From contig NCJL01000007.1 in NCBI GenBank assembly GCA_002278935.1, positions 48,548 to 112,547 of the forward strand: DNA of 64,000 nt. Direction: 5' to 3'. The notes beneath the pieces were generated by a model. That model was given only the letters and a program-made list of their open reading frames with translations. It made no database searches and was not told the DNA's origin. The translations under genes and the position numbers were made by a program. Within the stretch, counting starts at the first letter, position 1. Every line of letters begins with the position of its first letter. Source of the stretch: Gallionellales bacterium 39-52-133. GTDB lineage: Bacteria; Pseudomonadota; Gammaproteobacteria; Burkholderiales; Gallionellaceae. Shown piece after piece: positions 13,342-21,948 of this stretch.

Positions 13342-14703
13342 TCAATCCCGCATCTTCGCTACCGCATCTTCCACCCTGTCCACCGCGATAATTTCCATGC
13401 CGGCAATGGCCTGCTTGGGTTTGTTTGCCTTGGGAATGATGGCGCGGGTAAAGCCCAGCTTGGCGGCCTCTTTCAGCCGTTCCTGGCCGCGCTGCACCGG
13501 GCGCACTTCCCCTGCCAGACCGATTTCGCCGAACACCACCATTTTTTCCGGCAAAGGCTTGTTGCGCAAAGAAGATACAATCGCCAGCAATACGGCCAGA
13601 TCCGCGCCCGGCTCGGTGATCTTCACCCCGCCCACCGCGTTGATGAACACGTCCTGGTCAAAGCAGGCGATGCCGGCATGCCGGTGCAGCACGGCCAGCA
13701 GCATCGCCAGACGGTTTTGCTCCAGGCCCAGCGCCAGACGGCGCGGTGTAGGCGAATGCGACTGATCCAGCAGCGCCTGTATCTCCACTAGCAACGGGCG
13801 CGTGCCTTCCTGCGTCACCATCACGCAGGAGCCGGGCACCTGCGCATCGTGCTGCGACAGGAACAGCGCCGACGGATTGCTCACCTCGCGCAGGCCCTTC
13901 TCGGTCATGGCGAACACGCCCAGCTCGTTCACCGCACCGAAGCGGTTCTTGAAGGCGCGCACCAGACGGAAGCTGGAGTGCGTATCACCCTCGAAATACA
14001 GCACGGTGTCGACGATATGCTCCAGCACACGCGGTCCGGCCAGCGTACCGTCCTTGGTCACATGGCCTACCAGTATCATGGTGATCGCCGAGCTTTTTGC
14101 CAGGCGCGTGAGCTGAGCCGCGCATTCGCGCACCTGCGCCACCGAACCGGGGGCGGAAGTCAGCAATTCTGAATAGACCGTCTGGATTGAGTCAATCACC
14201 ACCACATCCGGCTTTTCCTGCGCAACGGCGGACTGGATTTTTTCCAGCTGGATTTCCGCCAGCAGATGCATGCCGCGTGCATCCAGCGTCAGGCGCTTGG
14301 CGCGCAGGGCAATTTGCTGTGCCGATTCCTCGCCGCTTACATACAAAACTTTTTTACTGGTAGATAGATGTGCGAGCGCCTGCAACAACAGCGTGGATTT
14401 GCCTATGCCGGGGTCACCGCCTATCAGCACCACGCCGCCGCTCACCAGTCCGCCTCCCAGCACACGGTCAAATTCGTCTATCCCGGTGGGCGTGCGCGGC
14501 ACTTCCACCGCATCCACCTCGGCCAGCGTCTGCACCAGGCTGGTAGCGGCTAAAGCGTTGTATCGATTTTTGCCACTCGTGGCTGTTTCCGCGATGCTTT
14601 CCACCAGCGTGTTCCACGCCGAGCAATGCGGGCATTGCCCCTGCCACTTGGGCACCTGGCCGCCGCATTCGGTGCAGCTATAAACTATTTTTGCTTTTGC
14701 CAT
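13342..14703 (-). CDS. radA: DNA repair protein RadA
   Basis: RadA is a RecA-like, DnaB-type branch-migration helicase in recombinational repair. The 453-residue product has a C4 zinc finger (CTECG...CPHC, residues 10-28) and Walker A GGDPGIGKSTLLLQ. It also has the RadA-specific KNRFG motif (RAFKNRFGAVNELGVF) and a C-terminal Lon-like domain (GGVKITEPGADLAVLLAIVS). Length is typical. It is divergent from the flavoprotein gene at 14807. Confidence 0.98.
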   Translation of the reverse strand: MAKAKIVYSCTECGGQVPKWQGQCPHCSAWNTLVESIAETATSGKNRYNALAATSLVQTLAEVDAVEVPRTPTGIDEFDRVLGGGLVSGGVVLIGGDPGIGKSTLLLQALAHLSTSKKVLYVSGEESAQQIALRAKRLTLDARGMHLLAEIQLEKIQSAVAQEKPDVVVIDSIQTVYSELLTSAPGSVAQVRECAAQLTRLAKSSAITMILVGHVTKDGTLAGPRVLEHIVDTVLYFEGDTHSSFRLVRAFKNRFGAVNELGVFAMTEKGLREVSNPSALFLSQHDAQVPGSCVMVTQEGTRPLLVEIQALLDQSHSPTPRRLALGLEQNRLAMLLAVLHRHAGIACFDQDVFINAVGGVKITEPGADLAVLLAIVSSLRNKPLPEKMVVFGEIGLAGEVRPVQRGQERLKEAAKLGFTRAIIPKANKPKQAIAGMEIIAVDRVEDAVAKMRD

Positions 14704-14806
14704 GCCTGCCTCGAAGGGGAATCAACTGTGTTGCGGTAAAATAGCTGTTTTGATAAATACTTCGCAGCCGCGGATTATATATCAGTGCATATCCGGAATT
14801 ACTGAC

Positions 14807-16411
14807 ATGTTGCGACTCACAGAAATCAAACTTCCACTCGGCCATCATGAGAATGAATTGCCTGCCGCAATTCTCAAGCGGCTGACGATCAATAAAGAAG
14901 AGCTGATCAGTTTCACCGTGTTCCGCCGCGGTTACGACGCGCGCAAACCATCCGCCATCAGCCTCATTTATACCCTGGATGTGGAGGTCAAAAACGAAAC
15001 GGCGCTGCTCAAAAAATTCAAGGACACACCGCACATTGCGCCCAGCCCGGACATCAGCTACCACTTCGTCGCCCATGCTCCCGACAATTTTAGCGAACGC
15101 CCCGTGGTGATCGGCACCGGGCCCTGCGGCCTGTTCGCCGGTTTGCTGCTGGCGCAAATGGGCTTTCGCCCGATTATTCTGGAGCGCGGCAAGGCAGTTC
15201 GCGAGCGGACTAAAGATACATTTGGCTTATGGCGAAAGAGCAAACTTGACCCCGAGTCCAATGTCCAGTTTGGCGAAGGTGGTGCGGGTACTTTTTCGGA
15301 TGGCAAACTGCACAGCCAGATCAAGGACCCCAAGCATTACGGCCGTAAAGTGTTGACGGAATTTGTCAAAGCCGGCGCACCGCCCGAAATTATGTATGTA
15401 AGCAAGCCGCATATCGGCACCTTCAAACTGGTGGGTATGGTGGAAGAAATGCGAGCCACTATAGAATCGCTGGGCGGAGAAATACGCTTCAGCAGCCGTG
15501 TCGACGATATTCTCATCGACAACCATCAGGTAAAAGGCGTCAAGCTTGCCACTGGTGAAGTGATTAACGCCAGCCACGTCGTGCTGGCCATCGGCCACAG
15601 CGCGCGCGACACCTTTGAAATGCTGCATAAACGCGGCGTGTATCTGGAAGCCAAGCCCTTCTCAATCGGTTTCCGTATCGAGCATCCGCAGTCGCTGATC
15701 GACCGCAGCCGCTTCGGCGTCAATGCCGGCAATCCTTTGCTGGGTGCTGCGGATTACAAACTGGTGCACCACTGCAGCAATGGCCGCTCGGTCTACAGTT
15801 TCTGCATGTGTCCGGGCGGAACGGTGGTTGCGGCCACCTCCGAAGCGGGACGCGTGGTGACCAACGGCATGAGCCAGTATTCGCGCAACGAGCGCAACGC
15901 CAACAGCGGTATTGTGGTCGGCATAAGCCCCGCCGACTATCCCGGTGATGCGCTGGCCGGCATAGCATTTCAGCGCCACTGGGAAAGCCGCGCCTATGAG
16001 CTGGGTGGCGGCAATTACAATGCCCCGGCGCAGCTGGTGGGCGATTTTCTTGCTGGCCGCCCGTCCACCGCACTGGGTACAGTTATCCCCTCCTATACGC
16101 CCGGCGTCACACTGACGGACTTGAGCACGGCCCTGCCCGACTATGTCGTCGCTGCCATCCGCGAAGCCCTGCCCGCTTTTGAAAAGCAGATCAAGGGCTA
16201 TGTGATGAATGACGCGGTGCTGACCGGCGTTGAGACCCGCACCTCCACCCCGGTGCGCATCAAGCGCAAGGAGGACTACCAGAGCATGAACACTGTCGGC
16301 CTCTATCCGGCAGGTGAAGGCGCGGGTTATGCAGGCGGCATATTGTCCGCCGCAGTGGATGGCATTGAAGTGGCCGAAGCTGTCGCGTTGAGCTTGCTTA
16401 AATCACACTAG
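14807..16411 (+). CDS. FAD-dependent oxidoreductase, COG2509 type
   Basis: Uncharacterised NAD(FAD)-utilising dehydrogenase family, soluble. It is 534 residues from ATG 14807 (MLRLTEIKLPLGHHENELPA); the longer reading frame upstream overlaps the radA start and has no family similarity. An N-terminal alpha/beta domain with FRRGYDARK is followed by the dinucleotide fold (VIGTGPCGLFAGLLLAQMG, about residue 102). Then come LERGKAVRERTKDT, FGEGGAGTFSDGKL and the C-terminal FAD motif GLYPAGEGAGYAGGI. The fold is clear; substrate and redox partner are unknown. Confidence 0.9.
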   Translation: MLRLTEIKLPLGHHENELPAAILKRLTINKEELISFTVFRRGYDARKPSAISLIYTLDVEVKNETALLKKFKDTPHIAPSPDISYHFVAHAPDNFSERPVVIGTGPCGLFAGLLLAQMGFRPIILERGKAVRERTKDTFGLWRKSKLDPESNVQFGEGGAGTFSDGKLHSQIKDPKHYGRKVLTEFVKAGAPPEIMYVSKPHIGTFKLVGMVEEMRATIESLGGEIRFSSRVDDILIDNHQVKGVKLATGEVINASHVVLAIGHSARDTFEMLHKRGVYLEAKPFSIGFRIEHPQSLIDRSRFGVNAGNPLLGAADYKLVHHCSNGRSVYSFCMCPGGTVVAATSEAGRVVTNGMSQYSRNERNANSGIVVGISPADYPGDALAGIAFQRHWESRAYELGGGNYNAPAQLVGDFLAGRPSTALGTVIPSYTPGVTLTDLSTALPDYVVAAIREALPAFEKQIKGYVMNDAVLTGVETRTSTPVRIKRKEDYQSMNTVGLYPAGEGAGYAGGILSAAVDGIEVAEAVALSLLKSH

Positions 16412-16552
16412 CCCTGATAGATACCCACACTTTCAGCAGGCTCGCTTTCGGCTAACTTTAGTTATAGACTCCAAAAATCAGATTGCTGGAATTTCCTTGT
16501 GTAATTCCCCGGCCTGAAATCCGTATCCCACAAAACCGTCTAATTGTAAGCA

Positions 16553-16567
16553 TTTGATTATATTGGA
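16553..16567 (+). repeat. Dispersed AT-rich motif, copy 1
   Basis: TTTGATTATATTGGA lies 10 bp before the start of the ABC substrate-binding gene. It resembles six other intergenic copies in this window (18821, 23036, 44358, 46885, 62630, 63840). The GGAG ribosome-binding site of the gene lies within its end. Confidence 0.6.
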
Positions 16568-16576
16568 GATATTATA

Positions 16577-17800
16577 ATGAAAAAGACTTTAATCACGACC
16601 TTACTACTGGGCATGTTCATCGCCCCGGCCTTCGCAGCAGACTCAATCAAGATTGCAATAACCGGCCCCTTCAGCGGCGGCTCAGCACCGATGGGCACAT
16701 CGATGCGGGATGGTGCCAAGCTGGCCATTTCCGAAATCAATGCGGCAGGCGGAATCAATGTTGCCGGCAAGAAAATGAAAATCGAAATCATCGAGCGCGA
16801 TGACGAAGGCAAGAATGAACGCGGTGCGCTGATCGCGCAGGAACTGGCGTCGATGGATGATCTGTCAGGCGTGATCGGCACAGTGAATACCGGTATTGCG
16901 CTGTCCGGCGACAAACACTTGCAGGAGAAAGGCATCACCAAAATCATCACCCCGGCAGCAGGCTCGGCTTCGATGACACAGTGGAGCAAGGCTGGCGTGA
17001 AAGATCTGTCGATGTTCCGTTTCGCCGCGCATGATGGCATCCAGGCTGAGATGGTGGTGGAAGAAGCGATCAAGCAAAAATTCACCAAGGTGGCGATTGT
17101 GCACGACGCAACCAACTACGGCGTATCGGGTCGTGACGACCTGCTGGATCAAATCAAGAAACAGGGCAACAAGCTGCAAGTGGTCGCCACCGAAAAATTC
17201 AACATCGGCGACAAGGACATGACCGCGCAGTTGCTGAGCGCCAAATCGGCCGGCGCACAGGCGATTCTGATCTGGGGCATAGGCCCGGAACTGGCTGCGG
17301 TTTCAAACGGCATGGCCAAGCTGGACATGAAAGCGCCACTCATCGGCGGCTGGACGCTTTCCATGTCCAACTATATCGACAACGCCGGCAAAAACAGCAA
17401 TGGCACGCTGATGCCACAGACCTTCATCGAAGAAGCGATTACTCCCAAGGTCAAAAGCTTTATCCAGGGCTATCACAAGACTTATAACGTAAAGCGCATT
17501 CCCTCGCCTGTTTCCGCAGCGCAGGGTTATGACGCGGTGCTGATTTTTGCCGCCGCCGTGAAACAGGCGCAAAGCGGCGACACAGGCAAGATCAAGGATG
17601 CGCTGGAAGACTTGAAAGATCCAGTCAAGGGCGTCATTACCACGTGGAAGCGTCCGTTCAGCAAGTGGGATCCGGCCAATGTGGAAACCCATGAAGCCTT
17701 CCGCCGTGCCGACACCGTGATGGGTATGGTGAAAGACGGTCAGGTGGTCTTTGCTGACCCGGCTGATCGCAAGCGCATGATCCAGAAAACATCGAAATAA
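16577..17800 (+). CDS. ABC transporter periplasmic binding protein, LivK/branched-chain amino acid type
   Basis: Captures substrate in the periplasm for the permeases encoded downstream. The 407-residue product has a signal peptide (MKKTLITTLLLGMFIAPAFA) and a Peripla_BP_6 fold. Landmarks are IKIAITGPFSGGSAPMGTSM, AISEINAAGGINVAG and VIGTVNTGIALSGDK. The family covers branched-chain amino acids, amides and urea; nothing seen fixes the ligand. It heads the cluster SBP-LivH-LivM/G-LivF. An AT-rich dispersed motif and a REP-like palindrome flank it. Confidence 0.92.
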   Translation: MKKTLITTLLLGMFIAPAFAADSIKIAITGPFSGGSAPMGTSMRDGAKLAISEINAAGGINVAGKKMKIEIIERDDEGKNERGALIAQELASMDDLSGVIGTVNTGIALSGDKHLQEKGITKIITPAAGSASMTQWSKAGVKDLSMFRFAAHDGIQAEMVVEEAIKQKFTKVAIVHDATNYGVSGRDDLLDQIKKQGNKLQVVATEKFNIGDKDMTAQLLSAKSAGAQAILIWGIGPELAAVSNGMAKLDMKAPLIGGWTLSMSNYIDNAGKNSNGTLMPQTFIEEAITPKVKSFIQGYHKTYNVKRIPSPVSAAQGYDAVLIFAAAVKQAQSGDTGKIKDALEDLKDPVKGVITTWKRPFSKWDPANVETHEAFRRADTVMGMVKDGQVVFADPADRKRMIQKTSK

Positions 17801-17836
17801 TTGTTATCTCGATGCAATTTATGTAAAAAAAATTTC

Positions 17837-17908
17837 CGTTCGCCCTGAGCTTGTCTAAGGTCTCCAGCGTGCCTGCTGGCGGTTCAACAAGCTCACCGCG
17901 AACGGTCA
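17837..17908. repeat. REP-like imperfect palindrome between binding-protein and permease genes
   Basis: CCGTTCGCCCTGAGCTTGT at the left and ACAAGCTCACCGCGAACGG at the right are near reverse complements around about 30 bp. The type TTCG(C)CCTGAGC.TGTC.AAGG is a widely scattered proteobacterial repeat. Its location downstream of a highly expressed binding-protein gene is typical of REP elements that stabilise the upstream mRNA (inference). Confidence 0.75.
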
Positions 17909-17929
17909 ATTTGGCTCAAAACACATATT

Positions 17930-18808
17930 ATGAATTCAACAATAATCGCGCAGATGGTCGTAAGCGGTGCCCTGATGGGGCTGGTTTACGCACTGATTGC
18001 TTACGGATTTCAGCTCACCTTTGCCACCAGCAAGAGTATCAATTTTGGTCAGGGCGAATTGGTGATGCTGTCCGCTTTTTTCAGCCTCAGTTTATTGAAC
18101 TGGGGCGTGCCTTACTGGTTGATGATACCGGGGGGCTTGCTGTTTGGTGTAGTGCTGGGTCTGGTGGTGGAGCGCGCCTGTGTGCGGCTGACGCTGGAAC
18201 AAAAGAGCGAAGGCTGGATTTTGCTCACCATTATTTTCGGCCTGCTCGGTTTTTCTGCCGCAGAAAATATCTGGGGTCGCGACGACCGCCCCTTCCCCAC
18301 CCCCATCCCCACCGAAGCGATGCAGTTTTTCGGCGTCAGCATTACGCCGCTGGAAATTTCGGTTGCGGTTGGCGTGCTGGCGGTGATGGGCGTAATCGAG
18401 CTGTTCAAACGCAAGACCCTGCTGGGCAAGGCGTTTGAGGCAGTCTCGGCAGACCGTGACGCGGCCGAGCTAATGGGCATCTCGGCCCGCCACACCATCA
18501 TGCTGTCCTATGGCTTATCCGGTCTGGTAGCGGCCATGGCCGGCATACTCATTTCGCCCATCACCACCGTCGGCCCCACCATGGCAACCGCGCTGATCCT
18601 TAAAGCCTTTGCTGTGGCAGTAGTGGCAGGTCTTGATTCCGGCTTTGGCGTGGTGCTGGTCGGCATTTTTCTCGGCGCGCTGGAAAGCCTCACCAGCTTC
18701 TATCTGGGCAGCGGCTGGCGCGAAGCACCGGGGCTGATACTGCTAATTATGGCGCTGGCGGTGCGCCCCAACGGCGTGTTTGGCAAGGCCAGCATACGCA
18801 AAGTCTGA
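17930..18808 (+). CDS. livH: Branched-chain amino acid-type ABC permease, LivH family
   Basis: Inner-membrane permease subunit. The 292-residue product has about eight hydrophobic segments. It opens with IIAQMVVSGALMGLVYALIA, then FATSKSINFGQGELVML, and ends with family-typical SFYLGSGWREAPGLILLIMALAVRPNGVFG. The conserved FEAVSADRDAAELMGI cytoplasmic loop (EAA-like) contacts the ATPases. It follows the binding-protein gene after a 129-bp gap holding a REP-like palindrome. Confidence 0.92.
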   Translation: MNSTIIAQMVVSGALMGLVYALIAYGFQLTFATSKSINFGQGELVMLSAFFSLSLLNWGVPYWLMIPGGLLFGVVLGLVVERACVRLTLEQKSEGWILLTIIFGLLGFSAAENIWGRDDRPFPTPIPTEAMQFFGVSITPLEISVAVGVLAVMGVIELFKRKTLLGKAFEAVSADRDAAELMGISARHTIMLSYGLSGLVAAMAGILISPITTVGPTMATALILKAFAVAVVAGLDSGFGVVLVGIFLGALESLTSFYLGSGWREAPGLILLIMALAVRPNGVFGKASIRKV

Positions 18809-18820
18809 TAATCGCAACTA

Positions 18821-18836
18821 TTTGATTACATTAAAT
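18821..18836 (+). repeat. Dispersed AT-rich motif, copy 2
   Basis: TTTGATTACATTAAAT in the 59-bp gap between livH and the livM-livG fusion gene, in the same orientation relative to the genes as copy 1. Confidence 0.6.
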
Positions 18837-18867
18837 ATTTTAACATACCTTATTTAACGGAACGACT

Positions 18868-20823
18868 ATGTTGAAACGCCTGTTATTCATCCGTGGCGCC
18901 GAGTTGATTGCGCTGGCCATCCTCGCCACCATCCCGCTCACGGTCAGCAATACCTATGTGCTGGGCTTGCTTACCCTGCTCGCCATCTACGGCATCCTGC
19001 TGATCGGTCTCGATGTCACCGTGGGTTACCTCGGCCAGGTCAACCTGGCGCATGCCGCCTTCCTCGGACTTGGCGCTTACGCTGCTGGCCTGAGTGTTTC
19101 GCTGTTAGGTTTCGGCATGCTGGGCGCCCTGGCGGTGAGCATGGCCATCGGCCTGATACTGGGCGGCCTGCTCGCCTTCCCCGCCTTGCGTCTGGAAGGC
19201 CCGCAGTTTGCGTTGGCCACGCTGAGCTTTTCCGCCTTGAGCACCACCGTGCTCAACGAATGGGAAGGCCTGACCATGGGTGCACAGGGACTTTCCATCA
19301 CCCGTCCCGAACTGTTCGGTTTTTCCCTGAAGGCCCAGGGTTTTTACTGGCTGTGTTTAGTCCTGCTGGTGCTGGTGTGGCTGGCGATGCGCAACCTGCT
19401 GTCATCGCAATGGGGACGCGCGTTTGAAGCACTGCGTGACAGCCCGATTGCGACCGACGCGATGGGTGTCGGCACCTATCGCCACAAGGTGGCCGGCTTC
19501 GCCTTCGGCTCCTCGCTCGGCGGCCTCGCAGGCGGCCTGTATGCTTTCAACTTCCAGTATCTGCAGCCGCAGAGCTTCACCTATGACCTGATGGTGATTT
19601 TATTGCTGGGCGTGGTGCTGGGCGGACGCAAGAGTCTGTGGGGCGCATTCTTTGGCGCGACGCTGATCGTGTTATTGCCCAACCTTTTGTCCAACCGCCT
19701 GCTGTTCGAAATCATTTCCGGTCTGGGACTGCTGCTGGCGATTTTTGCAGGCGCGCAGGGACTCAAAAATAAAACCACCCAGCCCTTCCAGGCCATCGCC
19801 CCCGTCATTGCAATGGGCATGCTGGTGGTGGGCGGCTATATGGTGGAAAACACCGAAAACTGGCGCAAGGCCATTTTTGCGCTGATGCTGTTTTCGGTGG
19901 TGGTGGGCTTGCCCGACGGCGTAATGGGTTTTACCGCGCGCTATCTCACCCGCTTGTTCCGCATCGCCCCGCCTGACCTGCCCCCGGCCTCCGCGCTGGA
20001 TGAGGTACTCCCGGCACAGCAGGCGGACAGCAAACCCATGCTTGAATTAAAAAATCTGAAGCGCTATTTCGGCGGCGTGAAAGCGGTCGACGGCATCAGC
20101 ATGACGGTGCGCACCGGCCACATCCACGGCCTCATCGGTCCCAATGGCTCGGGCAAGAGCACCGCGGTAAATGTCATCTCCGGTTTATATGCGCCGACCT
20201 CGGGCGACATCCTGCTGCAGGGCAAGTCATTGCCCAAGGGCAGCCTGTTCAAGGTGGCGCGCACCGGCGTGTCGCGCACCTTCCAGAATTTGCAGCTGTT
20301 TGGCGAACTGTCCGCGCTGGATAATGTGATGCTCGCATTAAAGGGAGTGTACCGCAGCCCCCTGCCACTGGTGCTGCTGGGCTTTGCCCGAGCCGAGGAA
20401 AAACGCGCGCAGGCCGATGCGCTGGCCCTGCTGGAGCTGGTCGGCCTGCAACACATGGCCCGCGTCCATGCCAGGGATCTGACCTACGGCTCGCAGCGTT
20501 TTCTTGAAATTGCCCGCGCGCTGGCCTGCAAACCCAAACTGCTGATTCTGGATGAACCCGCCGCCGGCCTCGCCCATCCCGACGTGAATGTGCTGGTGGA
20601 CATCATCAAGCGCATACACCAGCGCGGCGTGACGATTATTCTGATCGAGCATCACATGGACGTGGTCAGTACCCTGTGCGATGTGGTGACGGTGCTGGAT
20701 GGCGGACTGGTGATTGCCGAGGGCACCACGGAAGAAGTTAAACGCAATCCGCTGGTGATCAAGGCCTATCTGGGCATAGCCGACGACACCGATGTGCCGG
20801 ATGTGATTCCCGCAGTGATTTGA
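18868..20823 (+). CDS. Fused ABC permease-ATPase (LivM-LivG)
   Basis: A 651-residue fusion of the second permease and the first ATPase of a branched-chain-type importer. Residues 1 to about 370 are LivM-like (YVLGLLTLLAIYGILLIGLDVTVGYLGQVNLAHAAF in two parts; FEALRDSPIATDAMGVG), with about ten membrane segments. From about residue 390 an ABC domain follows: Walker A GPNGSGKST, Q-loop SRTFQNLQLF, LivG-style signature LTYGSQRFLEIARAL, Walker B LLILDEPAAGLAHP and the His switch IEHHMDV. Separate E. coli LivM and LivG are about 425 and 255 residues. There is no stop codon or frame break at the junction. Confidence 0.9.
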   Translation: MLKRLLFIRGAELIALAILATIPLTVSNTYVLGLLTLLAIYGILLIGLDVTVGYLGQVNLAHAAFLGLGAYAAGLSVSLLGFGMLGALAVSMAIGLILGGLLAFPALRLEGPQFALATLSFSALSTTVLNEWEGLTMGAQGLSITRPELFGFSLKAQGFYWLCLVLLVLVWLAMRNLLSSQWGRAFEALRDSPIATDAMGVGTYRHKVAGFAFGSSLGGLAGGLYAFNFQYLQPQSFTYDLMVILLLGVVLGGRKSLWGAFFGATLIVLLPNLLSNRLLFEIISGLGLLLAIFAGAQGLKNKTTQPFQAIAPVIAMGMLVVGGYMVENTENWRKAIFALMLFSVVVGLPDGVMGFTARYLTRLFRIAPPDLPPASALDEVLPAQQADSKPMLELKNLKRYFGGVKAVDGISMTVRTGHIHGLIGPNGSGKSTAVNVISGLYAPTSGDILLQGKSLPKGSLFKVARTGVSRTFQNLQLFGELSALDNVMLALKGVYRSPLPLVLLGFARAEEKRAQADALALLELVGLQHMARVHARDLTYGSQRFLEIARALACKPKLLILDEPAAGLAHPDVNVLVDIIKRIHQRGVTIILIEHHMDVVSTLCDVVTVLDGGLVIAEGTTEEVKRNPLVIKAYLGIADDTDVPDVIPAVI

Positions 20824-20840
20824 GATAGGACTTAAAACAA

Positions 20841-21557
20841 ATGCTAATCGTAGACAATATTCACGCAGGTTACGGCACGAGTGAAGTGCTGCAGGGAGCA
20901 TCGCTGGAAGTGCAGGCCGGCAAGGTGGTGGCGCTGATCGGCGCAAACGGCGCGGGCAAGACTACCACCATGCGCGCCATCTCCGGCATGATCAAACCCG
21001 CGCAAGGCCGCGTGCTGCTCAATGGCAAACCGGTGCAGGGCTACGGTGCCGCACGCATCGCCAAACTCGGCCTCGCGCACGCGCCGGAAGGACGCAAAGT
21101 TTTCGGCCCCCTGTCGGTTGAAGACAACCTGCTGCTCGGCGCCTACAACCATCTGCCGATGTTTTTCGGCTTCCGCAGCAAGGCCGCGCACGACCTGGAA
21201 AAAGTCTACGATATTTTCCCGCGCCTGCGCGATCGCAAACAACAATCTGCCGGCACCCTTTCAGGCGGCGAACAGCAGATGCTGGCCATTGGCCGCGCGC
21301 TGATGGCCAATCCCAAAGTCATCCTGCTCGACGAGCCCTCCATGGGTCTTGCCCCGGTGATAGTGCAGGAAGTGTTCAACATCATCCGCCGCCTGAAAGA
21401 AGCCGGCACCACGCTGCTGCTGGTTGAGCAGTTTGCCAAAAGCGCGCTTGAAGTGGCAGACTATGCCTATGTAATGGAGCATGGCCGTATCGCCCTCTCG
21501 GGAACCCCGGCTGAATTGCACAAGAACGAACGCATGCTGGCGGCGTATCTCGGATAA
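20841..21557 (+). CDS. livF: Branched-chain-type ABC transporter ATPase LivF
   Basis: Second ATPase of the importer, forming a heterodimer with the LivG part of the upstream fusion. The 238-residue product has Walker A GANGAGKTT, Q-loop, a canonical LSGGEQQMLAIGRAL signature, Walker B VILLDEPSMGLAPV and LVEQFAKSAL. It starts 17 bp after the fusion gene and is therefore co-transcribed. Family length is 230-240. Confidence 0.93.
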   Translation: MLIVDNIHAGYGTSEVLQGASLEVQAGKVVALIGANGAGKTTTMRAISGMIKPAQGRVLLNGKPVQGYGAARIAKLGLAHAPEGRKVFGPLSVEDNLLLGAYNHLPMFFGFRSKAAHDLEKVYDIFPRLRDRKQQSAGTLSGGEQQMLAIGRALMANPKVILLDEPSMGLAPVIVQEVFNIIRRLKEAGTTLLLVEQFAKSALEVADYAYVMEHGRIALSGTPAELHKNERMLAAYLG

Positions 21558-21628
21558 ATCATGCCGCAAGAACATCCCAACTTTTTACACTGCAGCAGTC
21601 AATTTATACTTTTTTAAAGGAGGCTCAA

Positions 21629-21820
21629 ATGGCAACTTATGAATGTTCGATATGTGGCATGAGTGTTAATGCAACGTGCGGAAAATGTGGCGCTCCGCTG
21701 GTGAATGACAGTATCAAACTTGATGATGGAAAAACAGTGCAGGTTTCAAAATGCCCCAATGGACATGGCAAAATCAAATCACCCATGTGCTGTGGTGTGG
21801 ATATGAGCTGCAAGATATAG
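21629..21820 (+). CDS. Small cysteine-rich (zinc-ribbon-like) protein
   Basis: I do not recognise a named family. The 63-residue product has nine Cys (including CSICG, CGKCG, KCPNGHG and PMCCGVDMSC), enough for two metal sites of the rubredoxin or zinc-ribbon type. It has no signal peptide. A strong AAAGGAGG lies seven bases before the ATG and a bidirectional terminator follows at 21888-21931, so it is a real, efficiently translated gene. It may be the last gene of the importer transcript (71 bp gap) or independent. A metal-handling or regulatory role is only inference. Confidence 0.75.
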   Translation: MATYECSICGMSVNATCGKCGAPLVNDSIKLDDGKTVQVSKCPNGHGKIKSPMCCGVDMSCKI

Positions 21821-21887
21821 CTTCTTATTCAATACTGCTCAAGCAACAATTGACCGGTATTGTTTTCACAGCAAATACATTTGTGCT

Positions 21888-21931
21888 AAAAAAATACCCC
21901 GGGTTGATTATTCTGCCCGGGGTATTTTTTT
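21888..21931. terminator. Bidirectional intrinsic terminator
   Basis: Stem ATACCCCGGG (21894-21903) / CCCGGGGTAT (21916-21925) with a T-run on the plus strand and an A-run on the left that serves the minus strand. It lies between the convergent zinc-ribbon gene and tas-like gene. Confidence 0.92.
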
Positions 21932-21948
21932 ACTCATGGAATTTAAAC

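Noticed and set aside
17658..17909. 83-codon minus-strand frame starting MTVRGELVEPPAGTLETL
   Set aside because: It is the well-known peptide read-through of the REP-like palindrome plus antisense of the binding-protein gene.
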